From assembly GCA_034766995.1 (NCBI GenBank), contig CM068314.1:13164201-13228200 (forward strand): a DNA stretch of 64,000 nucleotides, in the 5' to 3' direction. This document shows, piece by piece, positions 1 to 11,615 of the stretch. Within the stretch, counting starts at the first letter, position 1. Every line of letters starts with the position of its first letter. The notes beneath the pieces were generated by a model that saw nothing but the letters and a program-made list of their open reading frames with translations, did not search any database and had not been told where the DNA came from. Both the position numbers and the translations under genes were made by a program. This stretch comes from Acanthacorydalis orientalis (Eukaryota; Arthropoda; Insecta; Megaloptera; Corydalidae).

Positions 1-1019
1 ATTATATTTTTGAATCAATATTGCAAATTTAATAATCGATTTGGTTAAACTTTTTCTTAATTAATGTTGAGTGTTTAATTAAAACATGATATTATTTGAT
101 AAAAAAATGTATTTTAAGTGAAAATAATATAATATATTCATTCTAATTCATTAAAATTTCCTCATAGTAGTCAAGAAAAATTTAATGAATACCGAATACT
201 TAAAGCAACAAAAGTATCTAAAAATATCACCAGTACATATATTGACTCGTTTTACAAACAATATGATAAAATTACATGAATTTTGTATATAAATCCGTGC
301 GCAATGCTTCTAACCAAAACCGACACTAGCGAATGCTTTTAACGTTAGCAAACATTATATAGTCCGAAATTCATTTCGTTTTAATGGATACTAGATTGCA
401 AAGATAAATAGAGTCGTGTGATTATCCACACAAACAGACCTGAGCTTTACTGAATCTCTTCCGAAAACATACGGAATTGTATATATTATGTTTGCTGTAG
501 AAATTTTCAGATTCACCTCATTTCTTATGTTTTAACGATGCGTCGACTAACTTTGTAAGTATACATTCAGATATCATAAAAAATACAAATGTATTCCTAC
601 GATCATATTATACATGTTTCAGATAAAATATCTATACAGAATTGTATACTTTCTTTTAAGACTGTTCTTAATAGGTCTGTCTTTGATATATGATTTTCAT
701 AATTTGTAAAATTTATTGATTTTCGGAGTTAACAGAGATTATGAAATTATTTCTGAAAATGTTATATAAATATTCCTTTGCGTGTATTACAGGTTTCAAA
801 TTTTCAAAATGGCAAGTATGAAAATAAAAATTTCCTTTATTTACCATGTCAAATAATCAACAAAATATTAAATATATATTCTATAATAAATAAAAATACT
901 TGTAATCTTTTCAAACTATCCCAATATTTAATTATTTTGTTCGCAATTATTTTTATTATATAAATATTCAAGCTTATTTCTTTTAAATTACAAGCAATTC
1001 CTCGTACTTTATTTGATTT

Positions 1020-1102
1020 GTTTCAACTTTTGTCCTCTTCAAGTCGACATTTTGAACTCAACTCAAAATATGTACTTGAAGATGGCAAAAATCGAAACTG
1101 TC
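1020..1102. repeat. Inverted pair of hammerhead-like motifs
   Basis: The left arm 1020-1045 (minus strand TTGAAGAGGACAAAAGTTGA then AAC) and right arm 1074-1102 (plus strand TTGAAGATGGCAAAAATCGA then AACTGTC) are inverted copies of one motif about 28 bp apart. Confidence 0.45.
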
Positions 1103-1540
1103 ACTAGAAAATATGAAGTTGAAAATAGTATTAATGATTAAAATTAAATCAGCTTGACTAAATAGTTTGCAGAAAGATAAAATACAAAACTATAAATAAA
1201 TATTCAACATATATAAATATTCAACATTGAATGTCGAAATTGAGATGATTTTTTTATATAAAAAAGCGAGTGTAATAAAATATATTTAAATGAAGTATTA
1301 TAAAAAATGTTCCAATATAGTTCTTGATAATGTAACAAAATTCATTTTTACAAACTAATTTTCTCTCCCTCACAAACCATAAACTTTTTTTATTAAAAAC
1401 GTTCAATAAATAATTTTTAATCATTTTCAATTTTTTACTTATCTTATTTAAAGTAAAAAGGTCTAAAACTTTTCTATATTTTACCGCTTTAAAATATTTT
1501 CTGACTAAATCTATTCAAAAATTTGAAATAGTTAAATAGA

Positions 1541-1602
1541 GTGATTTCTATAACTTTTTTAGTACAGGATAAAATTTAGTCCTGCAAAAATGATGAAATC
1601 AC
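1541..1602. repeat. Foldback: nested inverted repeat
   Basis: GTGATTTC (1541-1548) pairs with GAAATCAC (1595-1602), and inside it CAGGA pairs with TCCTG. It is a two-tier hairpin, with no coding capacity. Confidence 0.5.
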
Positions 1603-3690
1603 TATCAAAAAGCACATAGTAATTTTATATATGATTTTAAATGTTTCTCCTGAAAAACTGAATAAAATTAAAGATAGGCACTTTGAAATTGATAACCAAA
1701 TATTATAAACATAATTTGGAATAAATCACGAAGACTAGACCAAATCAATATACATAAAAAATCAAATTTTCAATTTAAAAAATATTTCCATTACTTTGTT
1801 GAAAAAGTTATTTACTTAAAGAAGAAAAAATGTTAAAATGTAATGAAATTGGACTCATGTAATGAAAATAATAAATATTTACATATAAAACAAATATTAA
1901 TAATTAATTTATAATGAATACAATTTTAAATAATTAATTCACTTAAAATCAATTTAATTTATTATAGAGCGTAGAATCAAATTATATTAATGAGAAAAAA
2001 TATTCTTATTTTATGTAATTTTCATAACATTATTCAAAAATAATTATTTATAATCAAGTAATTAATTCGAATTATCTGTAATTTTCTTATGCACGCTAAT
2101 ATGTAAAAGAGTGTCGTATAACCAATAATCAAATATTTATGTTTGTGTAAAAACCGTATAAATATACAAACATCATTATATAAAACACGACAAAATAGAA
2201 TATAAATTTAGATAAACTTAAAATAGGAAGAATATAAATAATTCATTTCATTCATATTTGTAAATAAACCTGAAATTTAATGTATGTTTTGAAATGAAAG
2301 TTTAATATTAAAATTTTATATTTACTGTAATTTTTATTTAAGTACTATACAAAATTATTAAAATTTTATACGATTGCGAATTTCACATAAAAATATTTCT
2401 TACAGCACGACAAATGGATTAGAGTTAGAGTAATATAATTTATAGTATATTGATTTATGTCGAAATTAGGTCACAATAATAATTTCACTCAATTTCCATT
2501 TTTGTGATGTGAAATTTGTGCACAAACGTAAAAATATAAGGTTAAAGTTATACGAATACACACCGTTTGTAATCTGGTCGAGAACTTTCAAAATATTTAC
2601 AGAATTTACACTGAAAACCATCTGTATACTTCTTATGTTTTTCACAAAGAATCTAACTTTATTTCTAAATCGTTAAACTCATGGTAATAAAATACATATG
2701 AATTTAAATCAGTAAAGAATGTAACAGGTAGAAACATCAATGAAACAAATGTATTCAAATAACTAGAATATACTGACTTAAAAATAAAAACAGCAGACAT
2801 TTACATTTCTTTTTCAGGTCAATATATTTATTTTGTATAAACATGACAACAGCTAAAAATAACATAATTTTCGTCACAAATAAATACCTCCTTATCTTGT
2901 GAAGTAAACAAATCAATACACGAATACAAAGTTACATTTGTTGTTTGATTCTTATTTCGTTATTTGAATATGTTATTTGGTCTTCATTATTGAGTTATTT
3001 TATACAAACGTACGGTTAGTTTTCTATGCGTTTTTTCCATTAGTATCTTTGTATATCTTTCTTATAAATTTATAAATAACAGTGTTTAAATTTGCTTGAA
3101 CAAATCTATGATGTTTTAATATTAAATATTGATTCATATTTCAAAACAAAAACGATATTAATATTTTTGTATTAAATTAATAAAATCATAAACAGTTTTA
3201 ATTATTAATTTAGAAATATTTTCAAATAAAAACTATAAATTTAAAATAAATTAAAATCCGTATTTTTCTTATATACTTTAACAGACATGATCTTACTCTT
3301 AAATTTTGTCAAATTTTCATTCCAAATATTGAATAAAACTCTTTTATTTTGGATACTTGCATCTAACTAAAAAAATACGTGTTTCTATTTTAAATCCATT
3401 TTTCATGAATTTATATGCATGTTATCTGTGTTTATGTTTGATATTAATTATTTTTTATTTGGTGTAAACTAACTTCGTTCAGTCCTTTCAAGTTTTCATG
3501 ATTTGCACATTTGTCGCTAAAAATATAACTCTAACAATTCTAATCAGGTTTTTAACATCTTCCAAATTAATAATCAGAGGTTAAAATTCATGAAAAATAT
3601 TTAATAAACTATCTCAAAGAATTTCTGAATTCATTAAATTAAATATATTATTTTTTCAATAAAATTAAGTCTTGTTAAATTTTTATTCTT

Positions 3691-3732
3691 ACATCTCACT
3701 CTTCTTATTAAAAAAATAAGAGTAAGATGTTG
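3691..3732. repeat. Imperfect hairpin
   Basis: ACATCTCACTCTTCTTATT is followed by AATAAGAGTAAGATGT, forming an imperfect stem of about 16 bp around a short A-rich loop. Confidence 0.5.
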
Positions 3733-4055
3733 ATTATAAATTTTAAAAATAATTTATTATTTAATTAATTAATTATTATATTATTTAATTATTATTAATT
3801 AGTTTTGAATTATTCTATACTTATTTTCCATAGTCATTTTATTAGAATTCATGAAATATTACACTCGAATCATTTTTTTCTATAACTAGTTTTGACTTGA
3901 GCTTTTTTAACTCTTCTATACTGATGAGAATATTTCAGCTTCAAAAATTACTTTTCATATAACTAACTTTTAAAAAATATTATTAAATTATCCTCCTTTT
4001 ATTAAAATTATTTCGATTATTAAATTTATTATATTATGTAAGAAATCAAAATTAA

Positions 4056-4685
4056 CCCTTTGAAGCATGTCTTGAATCTAGGATTTCACTGATTTTTTCC
4101 AAAAAACCATGACTGAGTCCTATCTTTTGGATGATATATGTAAACGTTACTAATTTATTTCTACTAAGACTCAATTTATCTCTTTTTTTCATTACAATTT
4201 ACGGTCGTTGGAAAATTAGAAAAATCGTTGTTCTTCATTTAAAAACCTATAAGAATTGTGAACTTGAAATATATTTTTTTTAATAGTTCATCATTAGAAG
4301 AAAGCATATAAAAAATTTCGGGACACTACGTCCAGGTACAAGATGTGACCGATGTGAAACCGTTTTGTGTACACTTGATAGTTTCAAAATTTTTCATGCT
4401 CAATAGTAATGTTATTTCTACAAATTTTCAATTGTAAACATTTTTTCCGCTTAGAGTTATATGTTTTCAATTAAGATATTTATGTTTCCCCGAATATTAT
4501 CAACGATTTTCCACGATATATCACTTAGATGTGAAATTTATAATGGCTTATCTGAATTAACATATTTTTTCTTGTAACAGACAAATTTGCAATTTTTATT
4601 ATGTTAACGATAAAAGAATTTTAATTAATCGAAAAATATTTTTAAAAAATTTTAAAACCATTTACCCCTCCCGGGTCACAATGGG
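4056..4685. mobile_element. TTAA-flanked piggyBac-like non-autonomous element
   Basis: Exact TTAA copies flank a 630-bp block (4052-4055 and 4686-4689). The left end CCCTTTGAAGCATGTC and right end, read inward as CCCATTGTGACCCGGG, start alike with CCC(A/T)TTG. There is no reading frame inside. TTAA targets and CCC-starting ends are the hallmark of piggyBac, so this is probably a MITE of that class. Confidence 0.6.
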
Positions 4686-4810
4686 TTAAAGACTATAACA
4701 TACCTGAATCCTACAAATAACTCTATTGGAGTACCAGTAACATTTTTAGAATCTGTAATTTTGGGTTAAGATCGATTGTTAAATCTCATTTTGGGATTGA
4801 ACATAAGAGG

Positions 4811-4849
4811 TAAGGTGTAAATTGATAAAATTACCATAAGCACACCTTA
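4811..4849. repeat. Short hairpin
   Basis: TAAGGTGT and ACACCTTA form an 8-bp perfect stem with a 23-nt loop. It lies about 30 bp upstream of the hammerhead-like motif. Confidence 0.4.
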
Positions 4850-4879
4850 TATCCAAACCTAGAATCAGTTCAAATAATA

Positions 4880-4914
4880 TACCTGAAGAGGACACTAGTT
4901 GAAACCGGTCGTAG
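4880..4914 (+). other. Hammerhead ribozyme-like motif
   Basis: CTGAAGA (4883-4889) is followed by a possible stem GAC-ACTA-GTT, then GAAAC, two bases and GTC (4908-4910). The bases before CTGA (TAC) can pair with those after GTC (GTA). These match the order of conserved hammerhead core elements with a minimal third stem. Activity is not shown; the third stem is very short. Confidence 0.35.
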
Positions 4915-4932
4915 AACACAAGGAATCAAGAA

Positions 4933-4955
4933 CAATAGATTCAAGGATTCTATTG
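4933..4955. repeat. Short hairpin
   Basis: CAATAGATTC-AAG-GATTCTATTG is a 10-bp stem with one mismatch, about 20 bp downstream of the hammerhead-like motif. Confidence 0.45.
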
Positions 4956-5775
4956 TAGTAATTATAATTAACTTACTCTTCTATTTAAAAGATTTTTTTA
5001 CTGTGTAACTTTCTTTTTCTTTGAAAATTTTCAAGTATTTAATATAAAAACAATAAAAAATCCAAACGATATTTTTATATTTCAGAACTTTAAAAAAGAA
5101 TTTATAAAAGAATTATCTTTAAGTAATTAAAAATTTAATTTTAGGAAATCGTGGAAATTAGTATTTATTATTAATATTTGTTTGAATTAATTACCAAGTA
5201 TTAAAGTTTTTATTCTTTCTTATTTTTCTAATTATTTATAGTTTCATTATAGAAAGACATGAAATATATTAAATTTAAATTATACGTTTGTACATAATGG
5301 TTATTAATTTATTTATGAATTTATATTTAAATTACTTGTATGAGAATAAAACCTGAATATATAAATTGTAATAACTTTTAATTATATTTATGCTTACACA
5401 TATAAGTGTTGAAAAATATGAATTAAATCATGAAAGTTGAATAACACTTTGATTTTAAACAAATTGAAATATATCTATTAATGGAACCAACTATCTTCAA
5501 CCTATTTCCTCTTTGATTCCGGAAAATAACATGCTAGATATAAACGACATTGTATAATTTCAAATTAAATTCAACAATTTAATGAATCCGGGCAAATGTT
5601 TCAACGAAACTTACACTTTTCATTCAATGGTTAAGTATAATGTCGAAAATTATACATACGGTTCTTACAATGATGATAATTGCACGGTAAATGTGCGGAT
5701 ACGATGAACTATTAATTGAATATCAATTAAACATTTTCTATCGGATTTGTCGATTTTCAAATTCATTTAATCGAT

Positions 5776-5807
5776 GTAATTATTTGATAATGTATTCAAA
5801 TAATTAC
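5776..5807. repeat. Perfect 12-bp hairpin
   Basis: GTAATTATTTGA and TCAAATAATTAC flank an 8-nt loop. The pairing does not extend outward, so it is too short for a typical microRNA precursor. Confidence 0.5.
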
Positions 5808-6814
5808 ACTGATTTTTTTCTATTTAAACGGTTTGTTACTTTTAAAGACGTTATTAATTTTTAAAAATTAATTGAACGTAATTAAAAATATCATACTTTT
5901 AATTCATGTTAAAAAATAAATAAAGTAAGTAGTAAATTCATATAAGACTAATTTTATTTATTTTTAATAAATAAGAGAAAAGCATGCTTTATATATTGAA
6001 TTGAGAGAAAAGGGCATTTGATTGATTAACTGGTTAGCAGATAAAAAGTATTAGATATTATTATTTTTGTTTATATTTGTGATCAAGTTAATGTCTTATT
6101 CTGTTCTTCTTCATTCTTATGAAATAATTGAGTTTTTTGTTTTTTATATCTAGTTTCAGCACGTGTGAAATTTTGAGACAGATTTAATAATTCCAGTTAT
6201 TTAAATCTACTTAAAGATAACATACATACTAAAAAATAGTTATAAAATCTGAAATTTAATTGAACCAAAAGAATGAAACTACCACGAGAATAATAAAAAT
6301 CATTAAAATAAATATATTTCTAGTTTATAAGAAAATATAATTTATATGAGCTCCAGCCAAATATTTCTACAAATGTATTTTTCACTTCCTTATGAAATAC
6401 AAAAAATATGCGCTCAAAAATGTCTATACTAGTTTATTATTTATTTCTTTGATTTCAGAGGAATTTCGATAGCTATTTCATTATTATCAGAACTTAAGAT
6501 CAAGAAAATAGAATTATTCTACACTTTATAGATTGAAAATAGTGCTATGCTCATTGAAATATGCTCAGAAGAGAATAAAAAAGTGATCAGTGATTAATTA
6601 TTAAACATTGTGATTCATTATTTTATTTCAATTTGTGAGAAACTAAAAGAAATCACTTGCAAAATTGAAATTGGTTATATTTCCAAAAACTATAATATAA
6701 CCAAACATCAATAGCTCGAAAGGAAGAAATTATTAATAAAGACAAAATACTAAAATGATTTTGCTTTTAAAGATTTTTCTGTGACAAATTAAAACGCGTG
6801 AATAATATTTTTAA

Positions 6815-7150
6815 GACCTGAATTTTGTCATTCCTCTCGAGTATGATCTGAGAATTGAAGCCAAAATTATATTAAGCCGGTAGTAAAATATTTACAATTT
6901 TGTTATGAACTTGAAGATCATTAACTGCAATTATTTTCTTACCAACTTAATAAAATTTAATTAAACATCATAAATATGGAACTTTTTCTAAAATTTGATT
7001 CTTTGTCATTCCTCCCGAGTTTCGAAAATTATGTTCTGAGAGTTGAAACCAAAATTATATCAGTTCGGTAGGAAAATAATTGCGGGTTTTCTTATAAATT
7101 TTAAGGTGACAAAACGCAATTATTTTTCTACCGACCTAACAGAATTATAA
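6815..7150. repeat. Diverged direct duplication carrying two mariner mini-derivatives
   Basis: Two copies about 180 bp apart share TTTGTCATTCCTC and then GTTGAAACCAAAATTATAT-like sequence, each followed by mariner family A termini. The first is at 6872-6950 (AAGCCGGTAGTAAAATA to CTTACCAACTTAA), the second at 7060-7139 (AGTTCGGTAGGAAAATAATT to TTTCTACCGACCTAA). The shared flank shows that the segment was duplicated with the element in it. Confidence 0.65.
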
Positions 7151-8248
7151 TAAAAACTAATTAAGCAGCCCGAAAATATGATTGAATAAAACTATAGGCA
7201 ATGAAAGAATTTAAAAATAATATTCATATATTTTTGTTTTTATTTCACAAATGAATAAATGTACTAATTTTGTGTTCACTTGACATTTAAGAATGATATA
7301 TTAATCGGAAAAGTATTTCTGAACGAAAATTAATCAATATTGGGATTTTTTTCATAATCTTTTACAGGTTTTATATTAATTTATGAAAGTAAATATAATC
7401 ACAGTACTAAAGTGTGAAAGTATTTTTGCTATAGAACAGTCTTTTTAATAAATTAGGTACTATTTTTATGAAAAACCGATCGTTTGACAAATGTTATTTC
7501 AAAAGTTTACATTGCTGTAAAACTATATAAACTTACAGAATTCAGTTGTATTTCTAATACATTATACCAAAGACACAGACCTGTTACAATAAAAAGAACA
7601 CGTAGAAAAACATTTTGGTACAATGTTAACATTACTTCATGTTAAAAAACAAGTCGACAAAAAACATCGCTACTACAATTGTTTGGAAAATACATGTGTT
7701 TTTTGTAAATTTTTATATTTAACTCGATGGAAGTCAAACGGGGTCCTATTACATATGAGTCAGGTAAGTATATAAATACATTATAAATGGATAATTTGAA
7801 GGCGTCTCGTATCACCATAAAGAATCCCCATTTTCATTTCAATAATTTAAAAAAATGGGCACTGCGTTATTTAATTAAGTTATTTATATGCAGTCCTTGT
7901 GTTGCAAATATATACGTCCTTTTAGTATTTGAAATGATATCCAGTACAGTTTTATTGATTTTCATTTTTATATTTTTATTAATATGTTCACCTACACAAT
8001 GGTCCCAAAATATATCGGCGACAAAATGCCAGTATTGTTTGAACTCACATTGAAGATAAATAAAATAATGAGTTGTTTATTTATTAATGTAGTTTCTTTT
8101 TTTAAAAAAAAATCACAACACACTTACGTTTTGATATATCATTAAAACCATTTCGTTGATTAAAACCTTTGAATTTTTAAATCTCCTCTTTAACGTATTT
8201 ATTTTGATATAACATGTAAGTAACCTTTTTTTATAATTAATTTTTGTA

Positions 8249-8275
8249 ATATATATATATATATATATATATATA
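8249..8275. repeat. (TA)n microsatellite
   Basis: An uninterrupted AT alternation of 27 bp. Confidence 0.95.
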
Positions 8276-8699
8276 AACATATATATATTTGAATGAATAA
8301 TTCACAATTTTAATCATCACCTAAAACACACTGAAAAAATTAAATATATTACAAATTTAAATAAAAATTTAAAATCTGCATCAATACTGTTTCATTCTAT
8401 GTTAACTGAATAAATATTAATAAAGTATAAATTATTATTTATTGAAAAATATTGATTGTAAATCTTAGAAAAATTAGATAGAAAACTAAATTTAAAAATT
8501 GAGTGTATCAACTATTTATGTACAGAGCTATTTAAACCGTTTCTTTGTCTAATTTTGGAAAACTTGATTTATATTAATTAAACTACTATTAACTGAACAT
8601 TAGCTCTAATTGTTATTATTTGGTTTCTGAATACCCATTATTCACGATTATTTCATTTTAATCTTTAGATCTGCTTTTGAGTTATTGTTTTCTGCGATA

Positions 8700-8806
8700 G
8701 GTTCGGCTTGCGTTATATTCAGTAGACATTTTAAAACCTTCATCAACTCAGATAATTTGTAATATCAAAACTTCCACTTAAAGACGATACAAGATGTAAC
8801 CGGTTG
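8700..8806. repeat. Degenerate inverted pair of the same motif
   Basis: The left arm (8700-8725, minus strand CTGAATATAACGCAAGCCGA then ACC) and right arm (8774-8806, AAGACGATACAAGATGTAAC then CGGTTG) resemble decayed copies of the motif pair seen at 1020-1102 and 9288-9363. Confidence 0.3.
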
Positions 8807-9252
8807 TTGAAGACAGGAACTCAAAAGGAATTTCAAACATTTAAATGAAATAACCCTCTTTAATTGTAACTAATTAATTCCTTTTAAATAACTTTTGTGA
8901 TATTTTCTGTTTATGACTAATTTTTAAACTGAAGAAAATTTCCTAAGGTTCTATTCCAGAGAGTAAAGTGTCTAATATTTATTACTATCAAGTTTGAAGC
9001 CCACGACTTTTGTATCTAATGTAGAAAAAGTTTATTTCTGTATAATTCCATTTATGTTTTTTTTTATTTATTATTTTGGCTAATGTTCCTTAAAATTTTA
9101 ATATAGAATTTTTAAACTTGAAAAGAAAATTCTTACAAAAAGATAAGGAATAAAATAATTTTAAAATATTTCTAAAAATGATTGCATTATAAATATAAAA
9201 TAATCAAACATTCTAAAAAATAATAAAAAGTAAATTTTATTATATTTTTTGT

Positions 9253-9412
9253 GCGAATCCTGTAGGTTTGCCTCTTTATTCTAGGAACGGTTTTGACTTC
9301 TGTCATCTTCAGGAAGATCTTAACTTAAAGATTTACCCGAAGATAAAAAAAGCGAAAACGGTCGTAGAAGAAACAGACTCACTTGTTGCCTACAGGATTT
9401 GCATGAATAATG
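9253..9412. repeat. Nested inverted repeat with hammerhead-like arms
   Basis: The outer arms GCGAATCCTGTAGG (9253-9266) and CCTACAGGATTTGC (9399-9412) are inverted copies. Inside them, the left arm (about 9288-9313, read on the minus strand CTGAAGATGACAGAAGTC) and the right arm (9337-9363, CCGAAGATAAAAAAAGCGAA then AACGGTC) form a second inverted pair. The whole unit of about 160 bp looks like a small foldback element. See the findings for the ribozyme-like reading. Confidence 0.55.
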
Positions 9413-10317
9413 AACAATAGATACACAGGACAACGCAATAAAGATAAAATATAATTTTGTATATATAAAAAGAAAAAAAGTTAAAATGTTAAAAGTAAAA
9501 ATGTTTTTACATATTTTTTTACCTTAGAAATCTTTTCCGTTTCTCTCATTCAATTATATCAAGATAAATATTCTAAAACTTAATTTTTTGACAAAATAAT
9601 TGAAATATAATTAACTATTTAAACGAGATACATAATTTTCAACTAAATATATATTGTCTGTTATTATTCATACTTTTTTAATATTTCTATTCATTAATTT
9701 CAAAGCATTAATATCCATTATATATTCTTTTCTTATAATTAAGATCCAATTGAGTACTTGTATCATCTAGAAAAAATCTATTCAAATTTTGTTCAATAGT
9801 AATGTTTATAATTTTATAATCACTGTTTATGATTAATAATTTCTTAAAAAAATCTAATCATAAATTAATTCAAACAGTTTTTCTTTGATCAATTTTCAAC
9901 AACCGTATTTTTTTTATAATTACAATATAGATTCAAAAAACTAACTTTCTCGTTCTAAACTTGCCAAAATCTAGAAATAAACTAAATCGTTCTACATCTA
10001 ATTTACTTGAACGATAGAAGTTAAGAAAATACTTATCTCTAAAGATGTCATTGTTTGACACGAACCTAAAACAACATTGTTAACTAGAAGGTCGATATGG
10101 GATACGAAATACTTTTTCACCCTTCTAATACCCTGGATTTCCCATCGTAACATTTGTCTTGTTACATCCACTAAAATAACACCTATAAAAGAAGAAAATT
10201 CAGTCCAATTAAGTTGTGACAAATGGTTCTCTAGAGGCAGACGAATCTATCAAAACAATTTGAAATGACAGACGTGTGGAGAAATTCGAGATATGTTAAT
10301 AAATATTACAAGGGTAA

Positions 10318-10323
10318 TTTATT
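10318..10323 (-). promoter_or_regulatory. Candidate TMTC2 poly(A) signal
   Basis: This is the first AATAAA on the minus strand downstream of the TMTC2 stop, about 365 nt away, and would give a 3' UTR of ordinary insect length. In DNA this AT-rich the hexamer also occurs by chance, so the call is weak. The interval 10324-10687 would be the 3' UTR. Confidence 0.3.
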
Positions 10324-10687
10324 TAATGAAGTTTTGACAATTTACTAGTTTCAGTGTGATTTTAAAGATGTTTCTTGATAATTTTAAACATCTGTGATGA
10401 TTTTCTAACTGAATAATTATTTTATAAGTTTCTAGTAAGATTTTATAATAATTCATCTTTCTGTTTTGTCTATAAAAGAATACAAACATGTTATAAATAG
10501 TTCAAAATACGTTAAACAGCGTTTCTCCGAAAAACATTATTAAATAGAAATATCAGTTTCCTAATGGTAAATTAGCAAAAATATTTTAGTTACAGTCGAA
10601 TTAACGGTGACACGAACAACACTTACGTTTGCCAGACAAACGGTTTGTCACAGTCACAGATCACAGTACGCTTCACGGTCGATGATG

Positions 10688-10840
10688 TCACGCCATCAGA
10701 CTGTACAATTTGTGCAGGTTTGTTAATGTCGTTATGTCGTCGGGTTGAAGCCGCAACGCTTCGCGATAACTGGCCGCCGCTTGGCTATATTTACCATTTA
10801 GATGCAATATGGCACCGAGATTTGTATGACCGCGTGCGTC
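10688..10840 (-). CDS. TMTC2: TMTC2, terminal exon with last TPR and stop codon
   Basis: The last coding exon was found from the family match, not from an open-frame list. After acceptor TTCTTTAG it reads DARGHTNLGAILHLNGKYSQ, then AAASYREALRLQPDD, ITTLTNLHKLYSLMA and TGA at 10690-10688. The NLGAILHLNG and LQPDD motifs match the last TPR of vertebrate TMTC2 as I remember it (NLGAILHLNG, LKPDD, then NLRKLW). The protein stops slightly earlier than human, which carries a short extra lysine- and threonine-containing tail. The exon is phase 0, joining LRPT to DARGH. The plus-strand frame at 10645-10869 is a shadow of this exon. Confidence 0.92.
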   Translation of the reverse strand, partial: DARGHTNLGAILHLNGKYSQAAASYREALRLQPDDITTLTNLHKLYSLMA

Positions 10841-11029
10841 CTAAAGAACACAGAAATATATACAATTAGTGTTACTTCGAATAAGGTCAAGTAATTTATA
10901 TAGAATTGGGGACTGGATGCATTCTCGTGGGATGAAAATACAATGAAATTTGTATTGTTGTCCCAAGAGCCAGAGGATGTACAGCGTGAATAAATTGAAA
11001 TTTACATTTTATTCCTCATCCCCTTCTAT

Positions 11030-11032
<3 letters not shown>

Positions 11033-11084
<52 letters not shown>
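11033..11084. repeat. (TA)n microsatellite
   Basis: An uninterrupted AT alternation of about 52 bp, in the TMTC2 last intron about 190 bp upstream of the terminal exon. Confidence 0.95.
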
Positions 11085-11087
<3 letters not shown>

Positions 11088-11516
11088 TAAAAAATTATAT
11101 ACAATGCTGTCACACAATGAAATTGACATGTTTTTGACAGAAATTCTATATGTATAAATTCAAATTTATGGTACATATTATTTTACAACAAAAAATTAGA
11201 TAGTCTTGAATTTCTAACATATTTAACAACGTTCTAAAAATAATAAAAGTAAATAGATATGATTACATAAACAAATAGAGAAAAGAATATAAAAAAATGT
11301 ACGAACAGTGATTAGTAATTTAAAAAGCTTTTAAAGGTAATATAGTGATTTTGTGTTTGTAAAAAGATATAAATTTCTTTTCTGCATTTCTTATAAAAGC
11401 CTGATTCTTAACATTTTAAAAGATTTTCATTAACAATTTGATTAAATTATCACCTTTTTTATAAATTTGTTTATATTGTGACCTTACAATTTTAAAACAA
11501 TTATACATTATATATA

Positions 11517-11519
<3 letters not shown>

Positions 11520-11568
<49 letters not shown>
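11520..11568. repeat. (TA)n microsatellite
   Basis: An AT alternation just left of a long-TIR MITE. Confidence 0.95.
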
Positions 11569-11570
<2 letters not shown>

Positions 11571-11615
11571 ATAACATATATAAAAATATAGATTTTGACA
11601 GAGTGGATAAATTTA

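Larger units (their letters stand above)
1..10317. other. Intergenic AT-rich DNA downstream of TMTC2
   Basis: No exon-like segment is recognised. The stretch holds foldback structures (1541-1602, 3691-3732, 5776-5807), hammerhead-like inverted motifs (1020-1102, 4880-4914, 8700-8806, 9253-9412), a TTAA-flanked element (4056-4685), a duplicated segment containing mariner termini (6815-7150) and a short (TA)n. A small open frame at 7787-8053 is discussed in the findings. The rest is AT-rich sequence in which I see nothing. Confidence 0.6.

Noticed and set aside
5776..5807. Perfect 12-bp hairpin as a microRNA precursor
   Set aside because: The stem does not extend beyond 12 bp, too short for Dicer substrates, and both arms are AT-rich.
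9998..10268. Overlapping open frames on both strands in a slightly GC-richer segment
   Set aside because: No recognised protein similarity and no convincing splice sites. The segment lies just beyond the candidate TMTC2 poly(A) signal and may be an old repeat.
10645..10869. Plus-strand open frame over a GC-rich segment
   Set aside because: It is the antisense shadow of the TMTC2 terminal exon, whose minus-strand reading matches the family and has a proper acceptor.
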